Below, piece after piece: positions 37,401 through 46,400 of a stretch of DNA of 64,000 bases. The stretch spans positions 5,628,001 to 5,692,000 of the forward strand of contig NC_083524.1 of assembly GCF_032362555.1 (NCBI RefSeq), given 5' to 3'. The notes under the pieces were generated by a model, which was not told the origin of the DNA, made no database searches, and worked only from the letters and a program-made list of their open reading frames with translations. Every line of letters starts with the position of its first letter. Position 1 is the first letter of the stretch. A program made the translations under genes and the position numbers. This DNA is from Amyelois transitella. Taxonomy: Eukaryota; Arthropoda; Insecta; Lepidoptera; Pyralidae.

Positions 37401-40400
37401 GGGTAATTTTAAATAGTGTATAAGCAAGAAATAAATAACAATATAATGTCAAAGAAATTTTTTGCCGTGTGGCCGGCACCAATACAAAAAAGAATAGGAC
37501 CGCTCTATCTCTTTCCCATGGATGTCGTAAAAGGCGACTAAGGGATAGGCTTACAAACTTGGGATTCTTTTTTAGGCGATGGGCTAGTAACCTGTCACTA
37601 TTTGAATCTCAATTCTATCATTAAGCCAAATAGCTGAACGTGGCCATTCAGTCTTTTCAAGACTGTTGGCTCTGTCTACCCCGCAAGGGATATAGACGTG
37701 ACGATATGTATGTATGTATGTATGTATGTAAATTTTTAAAAACCTGCTTTTAATATTTTTGTAAATCAATGTGAAATATCAACTTATAATTATTTTATTG
37801 TTTCAGAGACTTAGCTGAAGAAATGAAAGTTGGGTGGAAGGAATACTGGCCGTTCCTTGACACGTTCACTGACCTACGAACGCTGGAAGGGCTTGCTCTA
37901 CTAGAAAACTATCTCAGAAACAAATACGAGGGAGCATGTTCGTTCGCATATAGTGACAGTTGCATGCAGTCCCAGCATTCTCCTGAGGAATTGGTATTCT
38001 CAAGATTGAGTCTAGGAAATATCTCCCAGTCAAGTCCAATCAAAGATAACATGAGCCCGATGTCTGAACTATGTGTCGCGTTGAAAACGTGCAAAATATC
38101 GTCAGACAGACCGCCTCATTGGAGGAAAACTGACCCGCTTAGACAAAGGCTTTGTAGACAGCCAAGTATGAAGTCTACTGTGACAAACGGAACAGAACCC
38201 TCGCCTGTGATAAACCATACTGTTAATCAACTTTTGTGTATAGAAAGAACGTGCCAAGTATTCGCCAAACGAATAGCCGATGCGCTGGTGTTTTCACTAT
38301 CCGCTGAACCAGAGGTGGCGGGCGAATCGTTAAAAAGCGAAGCAAAACATTTACAGCACACCATATTTACGTACATGGACGATGAAAGATTTAAAAAAAT
38401 TGATTTCGCCTTGATTCACTCACGCTTAGCGCAACTAGTTGTTTTTAAACTGAAGCAACAGACTACAGATCTCGACGATATAAACAATTTAGTCGAGTTT
38501 TTGGTCAAATTGAGATGTCCGAATGACGATATTTTCAGTTCGGACGATGAAAGGAAACCAGCGTCTTACAGGGGCTTTAGTAAAGTGAAAGTGACTTATG
38601 TGATCGACGGTCATGTTAGGTGTTTAGCTAGTTTTATATGTGAGGAGTTGGAGGCTGACACGACAAAAGGGCCGGCCATATCGGAGGTGGAATGTACGGA
38701 GATTTGGGAGAACGCGGCGAAGTGTCGGTGCGATTGGAAGATAGAAGCGTTCGAGAGGAATAGTAAGAAGAATACGTCGTTTAGGAAAAACAGGTCGATT
38801 CTGTCGACTAGTCCGAAGAGCGATAGTTTTATAAGGCGGCTTACGTTCGACCATGATATAGGTGAGTAGAAATTTGTTGTTATATTTTATATGAGGCAGT
38901 TTGTTCTCAATTTGAAATACCATGAGGTAATACACATTTAGGCAAATGAATCTGAATCCATAAGTTGTAATACTATCTGAAAGATCAAACTATATTTATC
39001 TATGTATCACTTAGGTTTAAAAGTTATAAGTGTTCAAATTTCAACTTGCTGTATGTACACATGTTTCGATTTGTTGCCTATACTTTTGGTTATTATACAT
39101 TGTATCATATAGGTTTAGGTTACAATTTGTTGTGTACCTAAACAAACTTATTTTTAATTTATCCATTCTTAGACTTATCTCTAAGGCGTCCGTAATGGTA
39201 ATGATGCTAACGAGGATCCGTTCGCAGGCGACGGCAAGTCCACGGAGCCCTACGAGCCGTGCGCGGCCGCCAACTCGCCGGGCGGGGACTCGGCGCCCGC
39301 GCAGCTCTACACGCTCGACGTCTCCAACTGCCAGCTCGTCGCCGCTGAGGTTACACTCCGCATTACTATATACAGTCCAGATAGGTAGATTTAGGCTTCG
39401 TCTAACCCAGGGGGGAGTGCCGTGATTTTTCCTTCTTTTTTTGAATACCAAATTATGCTTACAAAAGTTAATTCGAACTACCTGAAAGCAGCTTCATTTT
39501 ATAGCCCCGGGAAAGTCAATGTACATACTACTATCTATCTATATACATCACTAATATTTATATGAAAAAAATACTGGCTGTCCGTTTGATTAATGTACAG
39601 CCAAACTATAAGTCATATGAACCAGAAAATTACTAAACAGGTTTCTTAAGAATAACGGGAAACATTAAGAGAGTTTTCAGAAATTCCGACGAGAACAGTC
39701 AAAACCAAAGACAATTTTCTGTAAACCAATATGTCTTATTATTCCTCACAGATATCAGAAGACGAATCGGTTGCTTCGTGTCACTCAGAAAACGACGATG
39801 AGGAGGCTTACCACACCGCCTCGGAGCATTCCGAGAGAGATGAGATGCTCGAGGCCAGCGACGCAGCCATAGCAGAACCTTTTATATACGGGTGAGTTGA
39901 ATACTCGAATCATGGTTATATATAATTCTCAATATCAGTTAAAAAGGAATAGATTGATCAAATCGGGAACGTTCTGGTGAAAAGTCTTGTCAATATTTGA
40001 GAAAACCTAAACTGCTCAAAGAGTTTTGCTATTTTGATGAAAGACCACGTCTATTGTCGGAATTCACCCATGACCAACTTAACGCTACTTTCATTGAGTT
40101 TTCTGTGTCGTAACTTGTCTTGTTTATTAAGCTTGTTAAGGCTTATGTCTTATCTATACAAAAGCAAAAATCCCAAAGGGATAAAAAGAGCCTATCTCTT
40201 TGGTTATCGGGAATAATGGAAAGAGGGAGAGGTGATAAGATATTATGCCTTGTCACCGTTCGTGAATAAAGAGGGTTGTCGGCCATATTTGTACATGATT
40301 TTGAGTATATACATATATATTTTAAAATTATAATAAGCCATTTAAAGAATCATGTGTTATGTCCAGCGAGGAGCCGACCAAGATGGACCGTCTGGTGTTC

Positions 40401-41837
40401 GAGGCAGTCTCTCAGTGTCACATCACCACAGAGCAGTTCCCCAACATCTACCGCTGGAGACACACGGTGGCATTGTATTCACCTACTGAGAGAAACAAGT
40501 GAGTATCAATCACTGATATTATTATTAATGCGAAAGTAACTCTGCCTGTTTGTCTGTTACGTTCATACGTCTAAAACACTAAACCGATTTTGATGAAACT
40601 GAGTAGTATATGGTACAGGATAGAGTTGACTTTGAAGAAGAACATAGGCTTGTATAGTACATACTTTTTACTGTAAAAAATGGTAGAAAACACGACTAAA
40701 CCATTGAAACGATTTTGATGAATCTTGGTACAGAGATAGAGTTGGTTTTGATAAAGAACATAGGCGTAAGGTACTTTTTACGTGAGGCTACACCTAGGTG
40801 TAGTCTCACTTACAGTACGTACATACATATCTACATATAGATGTAGCCGCTAGCCGGTTAGAACTAACTAATTTTTGTTTTTCAATTTTGGTTTCTTTTG
40901 GGTACATTTATAATAAATCATTAAGCCAAATAGCTGAACGTGGCCATTCAGTCTTTTCAAGACTGTTGGCTCTGTCTAGCCCACAAGGGATATAGACGTG
41001 ACCATATGTATGTATGTATGTATGTATGTATGTTATAATAAATGAAATGGTTTTCCAGATGGAAGCCAGCGCCGCTAGCGGACGACAGCATCTCGTGCTG
41101 GTCGCCGCGCGCCGCCGCCAGCCCGCGGCCCGCGCACTGCTCCACGCCCACCAGGGGCGACGCCCGCGACGACAGCCGCAGTGTGCCGCTACAGGTAACT
41201 GTCACATTTATACAGGTATCTAAGGATGGATGGTCTCTTAGTGATTCACATGTTTAACTCAATGGTAGAACAAGATTGACGTAAGATTACATAACTTAAG
41301 TCCACTTCCATTCTGCCTGACACGACTTTGTTTATTTTTTTTTGCCTTATTACCAGAGATCGGAATAGGTAGATTGATTTTATGTGCTCGCATCATGAAT
41401 TACCATAAAAAGCATAACATGGATAAGCCTCTTTTCCGGGATTCCATTTCAGTACTTACACTTACAGTAAACTACATTGTCCGCGGGTAACTTAGGACTA
41501 CAATTTACGGAACGAAGTCGGGGGAAAACAGCTACCACTAATATATTCCGCATCCTACTTGTAAAAATTCCGGAAAAAAGTCTTAATAATTTACAAATCC
41601 CGGAGGCATGTCCATATTAATAATATACGTTTCAGTTCATTGACCCCAATTCAATCCACTTATTTCCGATCTCTGCTTATTCACATATGAATTCAACTTA
41701 AATATGTATAGCGACCCAATTCATATGTAACTCCTTTTTTTTAGGTATCCAACTGGTTACGAGTAACTGGCCCCAACTCTCCGCGTTCAGCGTTAGCGGC
41801 TAAGAACGTCAGCCATAATGTCAGTTTTGGATTCTAA
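25422..41837 (+). CDS. ANKLE2: ANKLE2 (ankyrin-repeat nuclear envelope protein), complete, 13 coding exons
   Basis: ANKLE2 promotes BAF dephosphorylation (VRK1 inhibition, PP2A recruitment) during nuclear envelope reassembly (family knowledge). Exons: 25422-25656, 26452-26607, 33451-33614, 34575-34715, 35453-35626, 36220-36372, 36934-37124, 37807-38861, 39228-39349, 39752-39891, 40367-40498, 41059-41194 and 41745-41837. All are GT-AG with compatible phases, giving 963 aa against 938 in human. Residues ~63-118 form the viroplasmin-like module (YYGVYIP, YKNKSEALELVRRYKLARFK). Ankyrin repeats fill ~145-290 (NAMHVAAKS, ETPLHFAAKFG). Then come WKEYWPFLDTFTDL and a long 352-codon exon 8. No LEM domain or N-terminal membrane helix is seen in this model; Drosophila Ankle2 also lacks a clear LEM. 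AATAAA at 42670 is a likely poly(A) signal. The exon 9 donor (GAG|GTTACA) is weak. Confidence 0.92.
26318..26402 (-). repeat. Family-A repeat, 3' part only
   Basis: CATACATA tail plus the GACGT..CTCTGTCTACC block, inverted, in ANKLE2 intron 1. Confidence 0.7.
27183..27258. repeat. Near-perfect palindrome
   Basis: Arms 27205-27222 and 27223-27240 match at 17 of 18 positions with no loop. Weaker pairing extends outwards to GTATCA/TGATAC. Located in ANKLE2 intron 2. Confidence 0.75.
27891..28208 (-). repeat. Family-A repeat with internal duplication
   Basis: Full-length inverted copy in ANKLE2 intron 2. The CCATGGATGTCGTAAAAGGC block occurs twice in opposite orientations (about 28070-28130), forming a local hairpin, and the ATTCTTTTTTTATATTGG block is also duplicated. 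Confidence 0.75.
29512..29590 (-). repeat. Family-B repeat, inverted
   Basis: GATCGTGGCAAGTGAAAAAA, then GTAGTCTCTGCCTACCCC, ending TTTTTATGTATATA. Confidence 0.62.
30077..30339 (-). repeat. Family-A repeat, full length
   Basis: Inverted copy from a CATACATACATA tail to the CCACACGGCA head. It is the cleanest minus-strand copy in the window. Confidence 0.8.
30997..31980 (+). mobile_element. Internally deleted pogo-like (Tc1/mariner superfamily) transposon
   Basis: The two ends are imperfect inverted repeats of about 27 bp. The left reads AGGGGGTGGAAGGCAAAACG; the right, in reverse complement, reads AGGGGACGGTCGGGCAACGC. Subterminal GGGCAAAACGGGT motifs occur near 31022 and 31787. The interior keeps the N-terminal DNA-binding part of a transposase and, out of frame, a C-terminal zinc-finger segment; the DDE catalytic core between them is missing. 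The expected TA target duplication is not clean (CA left, TA right), so the exact ends are approximate. Confidence 0.7.
31103..31780 (+). pseudogene. Truncated pogo-like transposase: psq-type HTH plus CENP-B-type HTH
   Basis: The open frame starts MVYNYKRKTERTSW. Residues ~15-60 form a pipsqueak-like HTH (AATKYGISYSVLQRRMK). Residues ~65-150 resemble the CENP-B/Tc5 DNA-binding domain (QWFKNFKMRHPEIVLR, then FNRPAVNRFYDLLESLY). In intact relatives the DDE domain follows here; in this copy it is absent. A different frame (31615-31716) immediately encodes a PHD-like Cys/His ending (EDWIQCSQCQEWSHESC, YFCDIC) with its own stop. The remaining in-frame residues to 31780 are therefore read-through of the junction. 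A TTTCAG just before the ATG could be a splice acceptor. The DNA-binding half has no stop codons and might still be made. Confidence 0.7.
32091..32309 (-). repeat. Family-A repeat with a central deletion
   Basis: Head and tail present, inverted; about 40 bp around the AGCCAAATAGCTGAACGTGG block are missing. Confidence 0.7.
32480..32735 (+). repeat. RTE-like retroelement tail in ANKLE2 intron 2
   Basis: Shows TTTGTTTGAACGCG..ATCTTAGGAACCACTGG and ends GCGGACGAAGTTGCGGGCAC, the usual 3' hallmark of lepidopteran RTE-like copies. Confidence 0.55.
33007..33251 (+). repeat. Family-A repeat, near full length
   Basis: Plus orientation, 200 bp before ANKLE2 exon 3. It keeps GGTGTCGTAAAAGGCGACTA and the GGGATATAGACGTGAT tail but lacks a TATG run. 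Confidence 0.75.
34118..34347 (-). repeat. Family-A repeat
   Basis: Inverted copy in ANKLE2 intron 3. A second, 3'-only copy lies just left at 33953-34046. Confidence 0.7.
34803..34905 (-). repeat. Family-A repeat, shortened
   Basis: CATACATACATA tail followed by a copy lacking much of the middle, in ANKLE2 intron 4. Confidence 0.6.
34990..35234 (-). repeat. tRNA-derived SINE in ANKLE2 intron 4
   Basis: On the minus strand the head (35234 to ~35165) contains an A-box-like TGGCGCAGCGGTAGTGC and a B-box GGTTCGAATCCCGG. It is followed by a non-tRNA body ending in an AT-rich stretch. This order fits a Pol III SINE. A related body fragment appears near 47935-47985. Confidence 0.65.
36560..36915 (+). 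repeat. Non-LTR retrotransposon 3' end in ANKLE2 intron 6
   Basis: Contains GGTTGACTGGAAGAAATCC and ends ATGTGCAATAAAGAATTTAC followed by ACAAACAAAC. A tail of this sort is common to lepidopteran LINE copies and supplies its own AATAAA. A perfect 18-bp inverted repeat lies inside (36758-36818). Confidence 0.55.
37463..37731 (+). repeat. Family-A repeat, full length with TATG microsatellite tail
   Basis: Best complete copy: GCCGTGTGGCCGGCACCAAT head, GGATGTCGTAAAAGGCGACT, GACTGTTGGCTCTGTCTACC, and a run of about six TATG/TGTA units. It lies in ANKLE2 intron 7. Confidence 0.82.
40530..40800 (+). repeat. Degenerate RTE-like repeat in ANKLE2 intron 11
   Basis: Two tandem blocks share AACCGATTTTGATGAA / AAACGATTTTGATGAA and AGAACATAGGC, typical of decayed RTE-like 3' ends. 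Confidence 0.45.
40917..41035 (+). repeat. Family-A repeat, 3' half with TATG tail
   Basis: Starts at CATTAAGCCAAATAGCTGAA and ends in about seven TATG units, about 25 bp upstream of ANKLE2 exon 12. It is 5'-truncated. Confidence 0.78.
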
Positions 41838-43417
41838 ACATAATATAATAACTTACTTTTATAAACGGACGCGAGATTTAAACATATATAAAAGATTATG
41901 GTTACTCATGTGCGATAGTAAATATCATGATTTTCGATTAAATTTTGGAGTAACCAAATTCTTTTATATCATTTAATTTTTTTCTCATTTATTACTGCCA
42001 TTAAAGATTGGATGAAAACCACGGGCCGATAATACTAGACTATTATTAAATAAAGTATTTTTCGATAAATACAAATTCTGAATAGTCATATGGTCCGCGC
42101 TTTAAGATTATATCCAATATTTACTGTAACATATTTTTGTCAACTAAATAATTATAACAATGTACTTTATGGAGAAAATGAAACGATTAAACGTGAAGCA
42201 AACATTTCACGACGAATATTATTTTTGACATTGATTTACATGATTTGAGTATAACAATATGATAAAGTAAATTTTAACATAACATTTTAAATGATTGATA
42301 AATATTATTAACTATATTTTGTATATGTAAACAGTTAGTTCAACTGTTATTTGTCATATTCAATTCTTGTGAATTATTTTCTCAAAGTGAATTACAATTT
42401 TGAGTCGACTGCACAATTTATAAGTGAATTTAGAATATAATTACGAACGTAGCTTATTTATGAAATAAAACAATTATGAAACTGCCGCCTCAACATTGTA
42501 ATTTGCTCGAAAACAGTTTCTCTTGCGTAATATTAATCTCAATTTTTGTATTATAATTTGTATGCAAGATGTATGTTGGTTGTATGTATATTATTGAATT
42601 GATACGTTAATTTAAATTGAATTTAATTGTTAGTCGGTAGCTATTCTCATAGCGGCACTTTGTACGGACAATAAACTTATTTCACTGGGTTATAATAACC
42701 GTTTTGAACGCCACGAGCAACTATAGAGATGATAAGATAGATGTCAGCGAAATAGTCCAAATCCTGGCAAAATTGATGTCTTCTTAAAAGTTGGTCAAGG
42801 CGAACAAAAGTATATAGCATTTATAGGTTTTGAGTTTGACTTTATTGTTTTTATTGGTCAGTAATAAGTTGTCAGGTAGAGAATATAGATCAGAGGAAAA
42901 TACGAAGAAAACGAAAAATTACTCCCGAACAGTTAAATAATATTAAATTATAACTTGCTGACATTTGTTTCGTGGGTGGTTAGGTTAACGTTTTTTCGAA
43001 AAAAAAAGTGCGATAGTTTTTGACATTTGGTTTAACAAGTATTATTGTCTTATTCGATTAATGTGAATAATGCAAAGCAATATTTTTGCGCCGAATAAGT
43101 AAGGCGAAGACATGTCAGACATGGAGTTGTAATTTATTATTAAACTTTGTTTATATAGCAACTCTACGAGAAGAGATTTTATTTAGTTAAATAGGCAGGT
43201 AGCATACTTCTATTTTACTGAAACACTGGTTATATGTTGCCAAAAAGTTGTTAAGTGGAATGTTGCACTGATTTACGAACGTTTGTACTTTTATATCAAA
43301 ACGAAAACGAAAAAAATGTAAAGTAAATGTATGTTTTATATGATACGTTTTAATTCAATAGACATTATTATAATAAATTATGACTGGTTCAATTATATTG
43401 GTTTCATTTATAGTAAT
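41838..43417. other. Convergent ANKLE2/OFD1 3' intergenic region
   Basis: 1.6 kb between the two stop codons. ANKLE2's probable poly(A) signal AATAAA is at 42670-42675. The remainder is AT-rich, with no recognised coding segment and no family-A repeat. Confidence 0.6.
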
Positions 43418-46400
43418 TTAAGAATCCCAAAAGTTTTCGTCTTCCGATGTCTTGAGGTGTGAGACGGGGGAGTTGTCGTCGTATTCGGAGCGACTATTGT
43501 AGTTGTCGACATCGGCAGAAAAGTCGTCGGCATAGTCGTCTACTCTTTCGTGGTCACTTAGAATAGATTCGACGATATCTTGTGAGCCCCCGTGTCGCTC
43601 TAATTGCGAGAGCACGGATTCCTTTTCAATTTGGAATACGTCTGAATCATCTCTACCTAATTTCTGCGGTTGCTCACTGACAGGTATCGGGCTTTGATCT
43701 TGCAATTCGACATCAGTTGGGATTTTCCCTTTAGGGCTAACTATGACAGTCATTTGTGGCGAAACGTCTCCTAAATCAGAATGGGAAAGTTTGCTAGCAT
43801 CAGCCTGGCTTTTTACTACGAGCAATAAATCTTGAGCTTCGCATTCCTTCAGCTTTAAATTGTTGGTTTCTGTAACGCATTCTACTTCAATTCTTAACAA
43901 ATTTGTATCATCACGCGTCTCTTCGCTCTTGCCTTCTTCAATATTTTGTACTTCCGGTGGTTCTTGTAAATTGTATAATTTATTGATGTTTTCTTTCAAT
44001 ATTTCCAGCTCATCGGTTTCATGTTTAGAAAATTCCTTTTCTTTAATTTTTATTTCCTTCTTGTCGTCTATTTCGGTTCTCTCGTTATTTTTCGACCTCA
44101 TTTCTTCTATTGTATGTTTTGCTTTTGTTTGTTCTATTTTACTTGGTAGCGGTTTCTGAGAATATAACTTGCGAAACTCGATAAGGGGCGTTTCTAAATA
44201 TGTATTATCTTTTCTTGTAACATTAATTTTATTAACTTCATACGATTCTGGCAAAACTCTTGCTGTTTTATTCCTTTAGTCGCAGTATATGATATTCGCA
44301 AAACATCATAAGAGCAAGACATTATAATCTCAAAATAGCACATTCTCAAAATATGATATTCTCAAAATATCATAATAGCTAGATATCATATTCGCGAATC
44401 ATAATGTTCCCAATACATCATATTTGCAAAAAAGCTAATACTCAGGAAATCATATTCAATCAAATATCATATTCGCATTTCACGATATTTTTGATCCAAA
44501 AGTAACATCAGCTACAATAAAACCAAGACTGCGTTTAATTGATTCTTGTCCTAAAACGTGGTACTGGCTGGCCATTTATTTGACAGGAAAAACGTCAACT
44601 TTGATTAAACATATTATTTATTGCCTCAGAGGGTAAAATACTTTGCTTTAATTAGTGTTTCTCTGCTTAGGCATAAATATGGAACAATTCAAATGTAATA
44701 ATAATGAAATAAAGTTCATCAAAAGTCAAAAAAATAAACCGGTGTTACTCTATCAGGGATACAGGTACAATTTCTATTTAAAAAACAAATCTGGGACGAC
44801 AAACTGGCGGTGTTCTAAGCAACAAGAATGCAGAACGTCAATAACTCTCAACGCCAACAATGAAATTATCAGACCCGCTAAGCATGTCTGTGATTCTCCC
44901 AATTTTACAAGCAACCTAATAGATTTGATTGTTGATGACTGTAAGAATGAGGTGTGCACCAATTTTACTTCTGCGCAAAAGATTTTTGAGAACAATATTT
45001 TAAAACACGATTTCAAGGGTCAAGAACATGAAATACCAATATTTGCGTCAAAAAAAGATACTCTGTACAGAGCTAGAAATAAATATTTAAATATGGATAA
45101 CTTGAAAAAAGACTCATTTAACATAAGACTTCCAGATAACTTAGTAGGAGATTTCTATTTATACGACGTACATGAATCATTTGGCCGTATTATATTTTTT
45201 TCAATGTTGACACGTGCAGAGATACGTGAATATTTAAAAACGGTATCAAGTATTTACGGAGACGGTACGTTTAAGATTGTACCTAAGCCGTATTATCAAC
45301 TATACAGCTTACATGTCGACGTGGCACGTACTGAAGAAACAATTAATTTTATTCCAATAATTTTTGCTTTACTTCCCAACAAACAGCAAAAAACGTACGA
45401 GTGCTTTTTTTCTATACTTAAACTACAATTCGGATTGAACTTAAATATGTACAAGTGCGATTACGAACTGCCTGTTGTTAAAGCTGTAAACCAGGTATTC
45501 CCAAATGCAACCGTCAAAGGCTGCTATTATCACTTTTGCAACGCTGTTTTCAAAAAAAGCAAAGAATTCGATCTCTCTGCAGAAAATCGAAAAATTGTGC
45601 AATATTGTTCATTGTTACCACTGCTACCATCAAATTTGATACCGGAGACATTCTACACGATTATGGAAATGTCATCACGAGACCGAGACATTAATAAATT
45701 TCTTGATTATTTTAATAATCAGTGGATGAAAAAGATAAGCAGTTCTATATTAAGCTGTTATGATCAAAAAAACAGAACTACAAATGGAGTCGAAGGATGG
45801 CATCGCCGAATTAATAGTAAAATTCCTAAAAAGCCAACATTGTATCAATTTATAGCATTAATGAAAAAAGAAGCAAAAATACAAAAAGTAAAACTAGAAA
45901 GAAACAATTTACATTTTGCTGACAAGAAACGAAATAAAAAAACGATAGACAAAAATAAAAAAATTAAAAGTATCGTCAATGATTGTGTACTTAAAACAAT
46001 AAGTCTTCCGGTATGTCTAAAACGGTTAAGTGTTTTACAGAAATATTAGTAGTAAATATATTTTGAATATAATTAATAATAATAAGAATATTTTTTATTT
46101 TGTTTTTTGTAATAAGAATAAATAATTTGTTTTGTAATACCTAACAAATAATACTATGTTTCGAAATAATATATCTACCATTTCCAGCACTTCCAGCGGT
46201 CACCTCCTCCGCTCTTTTTTGTCTAGCTACATAAATTTTTGTCATATATCGTAATATATCAATTACATATGCCTTACTGTACTTAGAATATAATGTTTTG
46301 AGCTTATCATATTTTGCGAGTGTGGTATATTGCGAAAATCATATTTCGTGAATGTGTTTTTACGAGAATCTTATGTCTAGCTATTATGATATTTTGAGAA

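Noticed and set aside
44655-44678. N-terminal extension of the Phantom transposase
   Set aside because: The extension begins at GTG. The first ATG at 44679 leads straight into the FLYWCH domain and is the simpler start.
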